NCBI RefSeq assembly: GCF_030272615.1
Contig: NC_081411.1
Span: 825,466,397-825,530,396 of the forward strand
Length of the DNA: 64,000 nt
Origin: Cryptomeria japonica
Lineage: Eukaryota; Streptophyta; Pinopsida; Cupressales; Cupressaceae
Reading direction: 5' to 3'
The position numbers were made by a program, and so were the translations under genes. Under the pieces are notes generated by a model. It ran no database searches. It had not been told where the DNA came from and worked only from the letters and a program-made list of their open reading frames with translations. Position 1 is the first letter of the stretch. The number at the start of each line of letters is the position of its first letter. Shown here piece by piece: positions 1 through 10,830 of the stretch.

Positions 1-60
1 TTGCTCAACCTTTCATTCTTCCTAATCACCTCAGACCATATCTCAACCAGTTTGTCAAGG

Positions 61-862
61 TGACAAACCCATCACACTCCAATGAGAAATTGTAGGTGAT
101 TGAAGGTATTGTCATTGATGGAAACCTTACAATCATATGATACTGGCAGGCACCGGCACCGATAGACTCAACACTGACAGACTCAACACTGGCATACAGT
201 TCACCAGCACCGAAAAGAAAGATTACCAACACCATGGCCGACATAAATTTTGTATAAATGTATTTTGTATTTAATTGTAAAAACTTTTGTAAGACAACTT
301 AGTAGATTGCAATATGACTCATATAAGTATGAGATCATTGTAGATCATTTAGAAGTAGAGAGGATGGAAGGATTATTGCAGACCTAATATGCAAATTATA
401 AGGAAGATTTTGGATAAGGGTTATGAATATTGCAGAGCTTAAACTATTAATGAACCTGGCATAGTAGATGCTGAATTGAACTAGTACATGACATTAGATT
501 TGTATAATCCATTTTTGTATGTCAGTGAGACTTCTTTTGTAACTAAGCAGTGAGATCTAAGCACTTGGCCTTCCTGCATGTGTAGGCCCCTATTGTAAAT
601 AGTAATATTCCCTTATTGGCCAATAAGTGAATATTGTGCGTCACAAATCCCACCAAATTTTTTCCCACACCGAGTTTCCTCGTTAAAAATATTGTGTTAT
701 GGTGTGTCTTTCATGTTGTAGTTGTTATTCTTATTTACTGCATTAATTCTGGTTTACCGGTACATAGTTTTGAATTGCTTTTCATATTATAAGTTAAGAA
801 AATTCTATCATCAGTCAGATACTGATTCACCCCCCCTCTCAGTATCTTTGGGAATCCTAACA
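61..862 (+). repeat. 5' LTR of element B
   Basis: Matches 22330-23117 with scattered substitutions and small indels. It ends CCTAACA immediately before the primer binding site. A TATA box (TATAAAT, 253-259) is conserved in the 3' copy at 22507-22513. The first 12 bases differ completely from the 3' copy, so homology is certain only from position 73; position 61 (TG) is the start implied by length. Confidence 0.8.
817..847 (+). other. C-rich hairpin at the 3' end of the LTR
   Basis: AGATACTGA (817-825) pairs perfectly with TCAGTATCT (839-847) around a 13-base C-rich loop. Equivalent hairpins lie near the ends of the other SIRE-like LTRs at 23072-23102, 24634-24670, 30666-30693 (minus), 53282-53309 (minus), 56965-56995 (minus) and 62603-62633 (minus). 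Their stem sequences differ but still pair. Confidence 0.7.
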
Positions 863-864
863 AT

Positions 865-877
865 TGGTATCAGAGCC
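865..877 (+). other. Primer binding site of element B
   Basis: TGGTATCAGAGCC lies two bases after the LTR end. This is the usual plant site complementary to the 3' end of initiator tRNA-Met. Confidence 0.85.
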
Positions 878-933
878 TGGTCCTCTATTTTCAAAAGCCT
901 AACAACTTGAAGAAGATTTTGACACCGGTAGAG

Positions 934-1653
934 ATGGAAAACTTGAGAACACAATTGGAAACAGCTCTTTCAGACTATGATGTAGAAAAAGTAAAGAATA
1001 TCAAACTTGAAGATGATCTGAAGGCTGCATAGGATATTATTCAAAGACTTCAAGAAAATCTCACTATTGCAAGGAATAAGAGAAGAGAACTTTGTGAAAA
1101 GATGCGGAATAATGATGACGAAAAGGAAACTCTTAGTGATCTAGTAAATAAACTGAGACATGAAAATAGTACAATGAAGAATGAGATGCAAGACATGACT
1201 ATGAGATTTTGTAAAGAAATTGAAAATTGGAAGAAGAATGAAGAGAACTTGGTTAGAAGACTGAATGATGCTGGAAATGAAAACACAAGACTTAGTCATG
1301 AAAATGATATGTTAAAGATAGACTTGATGCATACACAAAATGACACAAATGAACTCATGAGACAGAAAGGAATCTTGGAGAGTGAACTGGCTGCTGCAAA
1401 TCAACATAAGGAGAAATTCAAGAAAAGTTCAGAAGAACTTGTTGACATGCTGAAGAATCAAAAACCTAATGGTGATACAAATGGCCTTGGCTTTGAAGTT
1501 GGTGAAAGCTCCGGTACTGCAAACAATCATGATCATAGTAAACCGGTAAGACAACCTAATGCTTACAAATTTAATGGGAAATGCTTTAACTCTAACAAGT
1601 ATGGTCATAGAGAAAATCAGTGTAGATCTAGAAATTATCAAAACACTAATGTA
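934..1653 (+). pseudogene. Gag-like protein of element B, first part
   Basis: The ATG at 934 is the first after the primer binding site and opens a frame broken by one TAG at about 1030 (the context suggests a former CAG) and then open to the insertion of element A at 1654. The product is a charged, heptad-rich coiled coil of about 180 residues, followed by a zinc-knuckle-like segment (C-x11-H/G region at about 1585-1625) in which the second cysteine position is serine. The same frame resumes at 17996 with further zinc knuckles. This is the nucleic-acid-binding structural protein of the element. It lacks the classic UBN2 or retrotrans_gag start that I recognise in H and E, so 'Gag' rests on position and zinc knuckles. 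Confidence 0.65.
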
Positions 1654-1658
1654 CCCAT
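1654..1658 (+). other. Target-site duplication of element A, left copy
   Basis: CCCAT before the LTR of A; CCCAC at 17991-17995 after it. There is one mismatch, and the gag frame of B continues across the junction when one copy is removed. Confidence 0.8.
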
Positions 1659-1712
1659 TGTAGACACCTAAAATGGTCTAGTCTAATTTAATTATCTAAG
1701 CTTAATTCTTCT

Positions 1713-1896
1713 ATTAATTAAATAAATATTTATTTATTTAATTAATTCATTTATCCTCTTCTAGCCTTATTTCTCATTTAAATAAATACATTTATTTATT
1801 TAAATTATCCTTTTCCTAAATTAAATAAATATCTTATTTATTTAATTGATCCCACTTCTTCTATTAATTAAATAAATCTTTATTTATTTAATTAAT
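1713..1896 (+). repeat. Four AT-rich near-palindromes in U3
   Basis: Near-perfect palindromes of about 30 bp, built from TTAATTAAATAAAT and its complement, lie at 1713-1746, 1776-1805, 1818-1847 and 1863-1896. The 3' LTR has the same four plus a fifth near 17210-17235, which is missing here. They lie upstream of the TATA box and could form cruciforms or bind homeodomain or matrix-attachment proteins (inference). Confidence 0.75.
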
Positions 1897-2056
1897 TCAT
1901 TAACCTTTTCTACCCATGACACATGTCATTCATCTCTTAATTCATACACTACCTACCCCTTTCATTATTTTATTATTTCTTTTACCTACCCTCTAATCAT
2001 AGCCGACCTCCTTTTACACCTTTCAATCTTATCCCTCCATTTCATATAGTGTCTTT

Positions 2057-2065
2057 TATATAAGG
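2057..2065 (+). promoter_or_regulatory. TATA box of element A LTR
   Basis: TATATAAGG, conserved at 17601-17609 in the 3' LTR. Transcription would start about 30 bp downstream, near 2090. Confidence 0.65.
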
Positions 2066-2462
2066 AGATGCTTCCTTCATTATCAACCCTAATCAATCAT
2101 TCTAATCAACTATTCTAATCAATCTATGCATCTAACTAACTACTTGATCAATTGACTACATTACGCTTGGTGCTTTCATATGCGATCCTACTTGCAACCA
2201 CATTTCGTTCTTTGTTGAGCTCTTGTGCACATAAAATTTGAGAGCAAATATATCAAGCAAGATCAATGGAGATCGGAAGAATGGAGATCCAAACCCTATT
2301 GGACATGTGATGGTATAATCTTTGTGATTTCATTTGATTTGCATTGTCTTAGGTAATCTTCATATGTTATGGTGGATCTTTGTTGTTGTTAGGCTAGGGT
2401 TTTGTGGTTGACTTCATTTAGTCTTTCAACATTGTTATTATCCATTTTCTCCATAAACATTT

Positions 2463-2480
2463 TGGCACACCCAGTGGGAC
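2463..2480 (+). other. Primer binding site of element A
   Basis: TGGCACACCCAGTGGGAC, three bases after the LTR end. It differs from the initiator-Met site used by the other elements here. It resembles sites of Tat/Ogre elements; I cannot name the tRNA with certainty. Confidence 0.6.
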
Positions 2481-2621
2481 TCTTGTCCCTTTTTGCATTT
2501 AACATCCTTGTTGCAGATTTTGTGTTTTGAAGTTGCAGATCTGACATTTTCGACAGCATTTTAATATTTTGGCATCTGCGTACTTTCGGATCGTCTTTTT
2601 GATTTTCTGGTGCCTCTGCGA

Positions 2622-2786
2622 CATCTAGAATCGCGTCTATGTTATCGACAGCATCTTATTTTGTAGATTTTGGAAACTGCGTTTGTGTTCCTAAGTCGCG
2701 TCTGTGGTGTTTTTAGACGCATCTGTGTCCAGAAGTCGCATCTAGGTTCTGGAGCCGCATCTGTGTCGAAGGTAACTGTGTCTGTG
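2622..2786 (+). repeat. CGTCTGTG array 1 (about 20-bp period)
   Basis: Copies of CRTCTRTG start at 2622, 2634, 2652, 2680, 2699, 2720, 2739, 2758 and 2779. The last six are spaced 19, 21, 19, 19 and 21 bp. Each is usually preceded by GTCG or ACG; the rest of the unit is variable. Confidence 0.8.
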
Positions 2787-4013
2787 TGCATCAGTTTCAA
2801 TTTTTTTTGGGTTTATTGACTTGGTTTTGGGTTTTGCATTTAATGTTTTAGATCTAGTTTATTTTGAGCTAACATTTTCAGATCTAGCTAACGAAATTGG
2901 TGCAGCTTGTCTTGAAAGCAAAATCATTTTGTTGAAGGCCCCTATTTTCACAAAGTCTTTTGGATTTAAAATTTACCTAACTTATGTGCTTGCAGGAAGG
3001 GGTGATTATTTGAAACAATCCAAACTACTAACAACTCTTTGTTGTAGGTCCTTGGCAAGGGTTTTTGGATTTTTATTGTGTGCCTTGTTTTCATAGACTA
3101 GCAAACACTTCAATTGGTGCACTAAATTGAATCATTGTCTTTTGTGTCTTGAGAAATAGGCTCTTTTTGTTTAATCTTTAGAGGCCTTGTCTTCTCATGT
3201 GGTCATTAGGACTACTAGTGAGAAGAGAACGACCCAAGTGGTAGCAAAAGAAAAGCCATCTTCTTCCAAACCACTATAAATAACTATATTCGTGGTGAAA
3301 ACTATGGATAACGTGTGCTGATTAGTTCATACCGACACTATGTCTCCCCATAAACCCGTTTGATCAAATTTATTTGATCATTTATAGGGCGTAACCCCTA
3401 CCGACTGGGAGCCTTCTGTATTTATAGAGTTGAAAGTGCCGCATGTACGGCCACACGAGCGGATGCCCTTACTAGCACCTTTTTGTTTTAGAAACCCAAA
3501 TCCTTCTAGTTGTTGAGGTAGGAGGTCGGACCTCTGGTAGCGTCCCACACACATACGGTTCTTAGTAGAGATACAAAGTTCACCACGGGGATTTTTCATG
3601 GGGACTGATGCTTGGCTGACCCGAGAAGTGAGTGCCGAGGGTGGAGCCAGTGAGGTCAAGCATCTAAGTATCTACTCTGAATAGCGTAGCCTCGGGGGTA
3701 AAACCCCATGTGGGATCAACAACTATTGTCTTGGCCAGCCATAAGAATCATGCTTGACTTATTTTAAACATTCAGAACATTCAAGACCAAACAACAAAAC
3801 ATTGTGTCTTTTGTGTCTTCAAGTGTATACAAAAGATTTTTACATGAAACAAACACACTTTTCTTGGAGTCAATTTGAGTCTAGACACTTGCAAACATTG
3901 GGTCTTCATCAACACTGTGTCCTCTTGTCACCAAAAATAGTCAAACAGTCAGATTTGATCACAACAAAACAACTTCACAGATTGGAAAAAATTGCACAAA
4001 TTTTGCAAAAATA

Positions 4014-4193
4014 CGTCTGTGTCGGACATAATAGCATCTGTGTTGTATAACCACGTCTGTGAAGGGCAGAAATGCGTCTGTGTTTCCAGAATCAACAGTG
4101 CATTTTACAAAAATCTCAGAAACACGTCTGTGTTAAACAGAACCACGTCTATGTCAAGAAATCGCGTCTGTGCAGTATACAGGCACGTCTGTG
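4014..4193 (+). repeat. CGTCTGTG array 2 (about 20-bp period)
   Basis: The core CGTCTGTG starts at 4014, 4035 (CATCTGTG), 4054, 4075, 4125, 4146 (CGTCTATG), 4165 and 4186, with spacings 21, 19, 21, 50, 21, 19 and 21. The 8-bp core is much better conserved than the rest of each unit. Confidence 0.85.
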
Positions 4194-4690
4194 ATCAGAA
4201 TTGAAAAAAAAAAATTGTTATAGTCTAGCAAACAAACACAGTTAGTTTCGGAATTATTGAGTTTCCTAAGTTATTTCTCCAGGTTTCATTTAGCATTCAA
4301 CCTATCTTTGGGTCTCACATAGTCCATCATTGCTTCACACCTCACATTACATTCACATCTGTCTAAACTTGAGTCAAAAGGTCACTTGCTTGTCCTCATC
4401 ATACTTTGTCAACACACTACATACAACAACATTTTGCTAAGTGGTCCCTCATCAAGGTCTATCACCTTTGGGTCTCATTTGGTCTTACTTAGAGTCAAGG
4501 TCAACTTACCTCATCAAGAGAAACTATCCTCTCTTTGGAAGTCACACCTACTCTACTACATACATACTTGATCTTACACTTTGGACATTGCAAGTACACT
4601 TCAGATTCATTTACATTCCATCCAACCCTTGGTCTTCCATACTTTTTCCATTTTCATCTAGTCTCACACATCTCGGTCAATACCTAGTTC

Positions 4691-6399
4691 ATGGTTGAAA
4701 CCCATCTTCAAAAATCTAGGAGAGAAACTAAAGAGGCTCAAGAGTCTGCAAACATGAGTTCTTATGAGTATGACAATGATATCTTTTTCAATTCTGATCA
4801 TACTACATTACCTGACATGGATACCTATAGAAACATTCCAAATGTTGAGAACATGGACACTACAAACAACAATGATACACACAATGACAATATGGACAAC
4901 TTTTCCGTACATTCAGTAGATGTGTAAGAATCCATTATGGACCCCCTCTTCAATCGACTGATTGAGGAAATAATGAGGAGAGATAGACAATACTTCTTAC
5001 AAATGATGGCACAAAGTGGAGCCAAGATACCTCATGATTTTGACATGTCTCAAATAATGGAAAATCAACCTTTGCAACAAACTCACTCCAACATGGATCA
5101 AAGGAGGCCTAATAGTGGAGGAAATAGAGGACCACATATGGTACCTGAATCACCATCATCTTTGTTTCAAAAACCAGAGGTCCCACATACACATGGTCAA
5201 GCATATGATACTCACCTTCGTAGACCATTATGGAAGTCTTATGTAGAGAAATATGCTCAATCACATATCAACGCTAAGGATCAACCACCAAAGCAATTAG
5301 ATATTCAAAGGCATGCTCAAAATTTGGACACAAGGAAACCCCATGTCAAATTTGGGGGCAACACATTAGAACATGACATGCCTGTAGAGTATGGTATACA
5401 TGGACAAAATAGATATGGCATTCCTCAACATGAATCTATACCAAGTGGTCCATATACGTAGCATCATTATAGACCTCCTCCATATGAACATGTGTATGAT
5501 CAATATCATCCATATATGCAACATGCTCCTCCTGCAATTGGCACCTCAAGCATAGGGTATGGTCCAAGAAGTCGATCTCCACCTAAGAGCAATTTGCAGC
5601 AACAAATCAGGGACTTACAAAAGAAAATGGAGGACAGAAATACACCAAAGCCAACATACACAATGAGAGAAATATGTCCTTATCCATTTGACAAGAGCAT
5701 TCCAATGCCTCCATTTCCTACACACTTTGTGACACCTAAGTTTGATAAGTATAGAGGAAAAGGGGATCCTAAGGCACACATAAGATAGTTTTTCATAGCT
5801 TGCATTGAGGTAGCAGCAGAAGAGACATATTTGATGAGATTATTCCCACAGAGCCTAGGCGATCAAGCTATGGAATGGCTCTCCCAACTTCCACCTGGTA
5901 TTAAGTCATGGGGTGACTTAGTAGAGGAATTTATTCAACATTTCTCCTACAACATAGAGACAAAGATATCAGTCACTACTTTGTGCAACACCAAGCAAAA
6001 AGAGGGAGAGTCTTTTGCATCATTTTTACAAAGATGGAGAAATCTAGCCAGCAAATGCTCTCGTGAAATTCCACAAAAACAAATGGTAGAGATGTTCACC
6101 CAAAATGTTAACAAAGACATTGGCTATGATCTAAGGAAAGCTTGTTTGTCCACCTTCAAGGATGTATTGAAAAAGGCTTAGTGACAGAAAAGGTCCTAAT
6201 TGAACAAGGAGTCATTAAGATATTCAAGGAAAACAAAGATGACTTTAAAGGAAAAGACAAGCCAAGATTTTGGAATAAAAACAAGAACACAGTCAATGAT
6301 GGTGTGGTGGATGCCAATACAGTGCGACCCAAATTCATTTTTTTTGGATCAAGCTCTACAAACAATCAGGTGAATATTCAAACAACTTCTAAATCATGA
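4691..6399 (+). pseudogene. gag of element A (Tat-type), broken
   Basis: The frame opens with the ATG at 4691 and continues after a TAA at 4925 (an alternative start is 4937). The N-terminal half is hydrophilic and rich in Gln, His and Pro. The core at about 5740-6180 has the pattern of the retrotransposon gag capsid domain, with the segments FDKYRGKGDPKAHIR, AMEWLSQLPPG and FASFLQRWRNLA. TAG codons break it at 5459 and 5786, and a frameshift near 6179 moves the frame to 6142-6399. At 5786 the context (AHIR-stop-FF) fits a former CAG glutamine codon. Gag forms the virus-like particle in the cytoplasm; this copy cannot yield a full-length protein. Confidence 0.85.
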
Positions 6400-9059
6400 A
6401 GTACACTCCATTGGGAGAACCACTTGAGTCATTTTTCAAAAAGCTAGTGGCAAACAAGGTAATCACTATTCCAGATTTTCCTCCATATGAACCAAAGGTT
6501 AAACCAAATTGGTGGAATGATGATGAGTATTGTGAATTTCATTAGAGAAAAGGTCAAAAGACAAGAAATTGTCATCGACTGAAGAACATCATACAAGATC
6601 TCATTGATAGAGGTGACATTCAGATTGAGGGACACTCATCCAATCAAGAACATGAGATGTTTAAGGAACCATTCCCAAAACATGACAAGGGAAAAGCTAA
6701 AGCCACAGATGACCAAACCAACTATACCAAAGCAACCTATAACTATGATTCAACTATCAATCACATTTCGATGGACAATTACATTTCTACCATTATCATC
6801 AAGGACAAAAACCCTGAGAATTCTACCCAGAGACCCAAGATTGTCCTAAAAGGTGTTGGAACTTCTTCCGAACCTACCTCTGAATGTCATGTTACAACCC
6901 ATCGAGGTAAAATCACTTTGCAAGGTGCTCTAGCCAAGAACACCACTTCCTCATCAACCAAGCCTGAGTATGACCTTGTAGAACAATTAGGGAAAACACC
7001 CACGCTCATCTCCATCCTTGAGCTTTTATGCATATCCCCCGCACATAAAGCTATTCTTGACAAAATCTTGAGAGACACTGCCATTCCTACTAATCTAAAC
7101 ATGGACTAGTTTCAAGCCATGGTGGGATACCTTTCCATTCCACATTCCCTTACATTCACAGAAGCTGACGACGCCTCCATAAGTCAGCCACATAATGCAC
7201 CACTACACATTGAAGCCTTCATACACAAACATCGAATAAAATGAGTCCTAATAGATGGAGGAGCTGGTCTAAACATTTGTACATTGAGCACAATTAAACA
7301 ATTGGGATATTCTAATAAAGCTGTGAATTCTACAAATCAAATCACTATCAAGGCATATGATGATGAAGAGCATTCATCCAAGGGCACAGTCACCTTACCT
7401 CTCAGAATTGGGCTAGTTATGAAGGATGTGGTTTGTCAAGTCCTAGATCTAGATCTCACTTACAACATATTGCTAGGGCATCCTTGGATTCATGAAATGA
7501 GGGCAGTCCCATCTACATATCACCAATGCATTAAGTTTCCTCACAATGGAGTGGAGGTAACAGTTAACGGTGATCCTAATCCGTTCATATACTACAATAA
7601 CCTGAGATCAAAGACTGAGACCATCATTCCTAGTAATCATGAAGCTATTCCTTCTTCAGCATACATTGATCCTAAGTCATTAAAACCTTCGACATCAAAA
7701 CAAGGTGAGCTTAAAGGAAAATTTCAAGACAAGGGTATGGGGGAATACACTTTAAATCAGACCATGTACTTATGACAAGTCATGAGTTCACCAAAAGAAT
7801 ATGGAAGACCACATCCTAATAAGCAAGTATCCATCAATGTACTTAAATGGGACCCTACTACCTTTCAAAGATGGGGAAAATTGGAAGAGGAGGACTTATA
7901 CAAAATGCTTTACAAAGATCTTGAAAATGATACACAAGATCACATCAGTCTACCATGTGAGAAATATGGCAAAGGTTTCAAGATCCTACAAAAATTCGAG
8001 TATGATGGAAAAAGCCCTCTTGGGTTATGAAAGGAAGGCATCATTGAACCTTTACAACCTGAATTGACTTTCAAAAAGGAACGCTTGAAAGGACTTGGTT
8101 TTTTGACTTCCAAGGTCCACACTCAAAGGACAGAAGAAGCCTTACAAATCAAAGCTGCCAAAATTCAACAAGAGGGTCGCTATTCCACAGACTCTAACAA
8201 ATGGGAATGGGGTTCAGACAAATCCTCCAGTGACTATGAGCTCACCGAGATATTTAGAGAGCCAAATGAACCCACAGAAGAAGAGGAATTTTATAAAAAG
8301 TTCAAATTTGGTCAAGAAACAACCCATGAGGATTCCACACAGTCCTTGTCTCAAGGTCTTAGGTTGAAATCACATAGGATGAGAACACCTGTCCCAGAAT
8401 GTGCTACTAGTGATGATAATTTGGATTCGTTCATGATCGAGACTGATGAGGAGAGTGCCATCGATGACCTCGATAATTACCTTGACATACCCGAATATAA
8501 CTGCATCTTCACTCTTATTCCCGCTAACTTCAAAGACATTAAAGGCTTTCCCCTTGTTCACCACCAACTCATTGACTGGGATCATGAAGGACCTGCATAG
8601 TTTGACACATTCCAAAATGATGAAGCTTTTATTAACTATCTTGGCATACAAGATGATCTTCCTCCTGGGGACCATAAAGCGGGATACACTATAGAACTCA
8701 ATAGCATGGCATATTTTGGTGAGGGTGTCAGACCTTCCAGTTGCAAAAATGTGAAAATAAGAACAAACCAAGGGTCTTATGGCAAAAACCACATGGTGGC
8801 ATTGTCTGACCCCAAAAAAGTAAAAAGAAAGGATGTATTTGAGGGCGAAAACCTCTCTGAGGCACCCAAAGATGGAAGGCTCGACATTCTCCCAGCATCA
8901 TATGAGGAAAAGTCATCCATGTTGGTAGAGGAGACTATCAAAAAAAACATTGGTACAGAAGAGGTTCCACACAACATATTCTTGGCTCAATCATTGATAG
9001 AGTTAGAAAGGTCAAAATTCATAAGTTTCTTCAAAGAACAACAAATCAACTTTGCCTAG
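6396..9059 (+). pseudogene. gag end, aspartic protease and linker of element A, broken
   Basis: After another frame change the frame starts near 6396 with a MKYTPLGEPLESFFKKL segment. A zinc-finger-like CEFH...CH segment follows near 6535, as in Tat elements. The protease lies at about 7235-7500: the active-site segment is VLIDGGAGLNICT, with Gly where many families have Ser, and the downstream ILLGHPWIHEM box closes the domain. Stops fall at 6543 and 7107 (TAG), 7242, 7773 and 8028 (TGA), and 8598 and 9057 (TAG). Several are in contexts where CAG, CGA or TGG would be expected. The long acidic linker (8064-9059) leads straight into the reverse transcriptase. Confidence 0.85.
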
Positions 9060-10448
9060 TCATATGCTGATATGCCTGGATTAGATCCGGATTTAGTAAT
9101 GCATCATTTGATAGTTAAACTGGGGGCAAAACCAGTGAAACAGAAACTAAGAAAGATGCATCCACAAGTGGCATTACTAGTCAAAGCAGAACTTAAGAAA
9201 TTATTGGATGTCGGATTCATACGCCCAATTGATTATCCTGAATGGATCTCCAACTTAGTGCCTATCAGTATACCAGATCGCAACATCAGAATATGTACAT
9301 ATTTTAGAGACATCAACAAAGCTTGTCCAAAGGATGACTTCCCATTACCAAATATTGACTTGATTGTCGATCTCACAATAGGTCATGAAATGTCATCATT
9401 GATGGATGGATTCTCTGGTTATAATCAAATAAGTATCGCGCCCGTGGATCAACACAAAACATCATTCACTTGTCCTTGGGGAACTTTCTACTAGAATGTC
9501 ATGCCCTTCAGGCTAAAAAATGCAGGTGCTACATATCAAAGAGCCATAACTACTATCTTTCATGATCCCATGCACATAACTGTGGAAGATTATGTCGATG
9601 ACCTCTTGGGAAAATCAATAGATAGAAATACACATTTGGGCATACTTTCAGTCATCTTTTATCGGTTGGAAAAATACAAAGTAAGATTAAACCCCAAGAA
9701 ATGTGTTTTTGGAGTAACCTTCGGGAAGCCCCTAGGATTCATTGTATCCAAAAGAGGAATCAAAGTTGATCTAGCAAAAGTCAAGGCCATCTTGGAGATG
9801 CAACCACCAAGAAATATCAGTCAACTTCAGTCTTTACAAGGCAGACTCCAGTCCATACGAAGATTCATAGCACAACTTGCAGATAAGTGTAATCCTTTTC
9901 AGCACTTGCTACATAAAAACATCAAATTCAAATGGGATGATAACTGTCAATGAGCTTTCCAAACACTCAAAGATTATCTTTTGAATCCACCAGTTTTGAT
10001 GCCACTAATTCCAGATCAGCCTCTATTACTATACATATCAGCTACTCCAACAGCACTGGGGGCACTCTTAGCACAACAAATTGCTGAGCGCAAGGAAAAA
10101 GCAGTATACTATATTAGTCGCACATTGGTGGGATATGAGCTAAACTACACACCAATTGAGCATGCATGTCTCGCCGTGGTCTTTGCTTCACAGAAATTAT
10201 GACATTACATGCTCACTCATAAGACTAAGTTGGTTGCAAGAATCGATCCATTGAAATACCTTCTCAATAGAGCAACACTTACTGGGCAACTAGCCAAATG
10301 GGTAATGATCCTGAGTGAATTCGACATCGAGTATGTGGATGGAAAAGCAATAAAAGGACAAGCCATCATAGATCAATTAGCAGATGCTCTCATGATAGAT
10401 GATGTTCCTCTAAGTTCAGAATTTCCAGATGAATCCATTTTAACAATG
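9060..10448 (+). pseudogene. Reverse transcriptase and first RNase H of element A, broken
   Basis: The reverse transcriptase begins with YADMPGLDPDLVMHHL. It shows the Tat signature NKACPKDDFPLPNID, the MDGFSGYNQI box and the catalytic YVDDLLGKS box near 9595. RNase H follows from about 9990, with the terminal IEHACLAVVFASQKL and LLNRATLTGQLAKW segments at 10150-10310. All domains stay in one frame, interrupted only by TAG at 9492 and TGA at 9951 and 10200. The stop at 10200 (KL-stop-HYML) fits a former CGA arginine. The enzyme would copy the element RNA into DNA in cytoplasmic particles. Confidence 0.92.
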
Positions 10449-10830
10449 TCACATGCGAAGCCATGGCAACTGTACTTCGATGGCTCATACACATAGCATG
10501 GGGTAGGAGCTGGCATCCTCTTTATAACTCCTCAAGGGGATTCTATACCAAAGTTATACCACTTATCATTTCCTTGCACTAACAATATAGTGGAATATGA
10601 GGCATTAACAACTGGATTATGGATTGCAGTTCAGTGGAAGATCTAGGAACTTCATGTTTTTGGGGACACTTGTAATCCGTCAAGCAACTGATGATTACCA
10701 AACAAAAGATGAAAAATTAATGCCTTACAAACAAATGGTGGATGACCTGAAACAACACTTCACAAAGATAGATTTTGAGTAGATACCAAGAGAGTAGAAT
10801 CAAGCCGCAGATGCCATGGCTACAATTGCT
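10449..10830 (+). pseudogene. Second (archaeal-type) RNase H domain of element A, broken
   Basis: The segment begins KPWQLYFDGSYT. The four acidic positions are recognisable in order: D in YFDGS, E in NIVEYEAL, D in FGDT, and D in NQAADAMA. A second RNase H between the normal one and integrase is a hallmark of the Tat lineage (family knowledge). TAG codons lie at 10494, about 10644, about 10782 and about 10797, and a one-base frameshift near 10668 moves the downstream sequence to another frame. Confidence 0.82.

Larger units (their letters stand above)
1659..2459 (+). repeat. 5' LTR of element A
   Basis: Starts TGTAGACACC and ends CCATAAACA, matching 17183-17990. Compared with the 3' copy it lacks about 20 bp inside an AT palindrome near its start and has about 13 extra bp near 2105. 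Confidence 0.95.
2481..4690 (+). other. Long untranslated leader of element A
   Basis: About 2.2 kb without a convincing ORF, as is usual for giant Tat/Ogre elements. It contains two CGTCTGTG arrays (2622-2786 and 4014-4193) and, between them, a more GC-rich stretch (about 3330-3740). A minus-strand frame at 3378-3659 in that stretch has no recognisable domain. Packaging or translational signals are expected here but none can be pinpointed. Confidence 0.6.

Noticed and set aside
3378-3659. 93-codon minus-strand ORF in the leader of element A
   Set aside because: No domain, no start context or partner; the stretch is better explained as GC-richer leader sequence.
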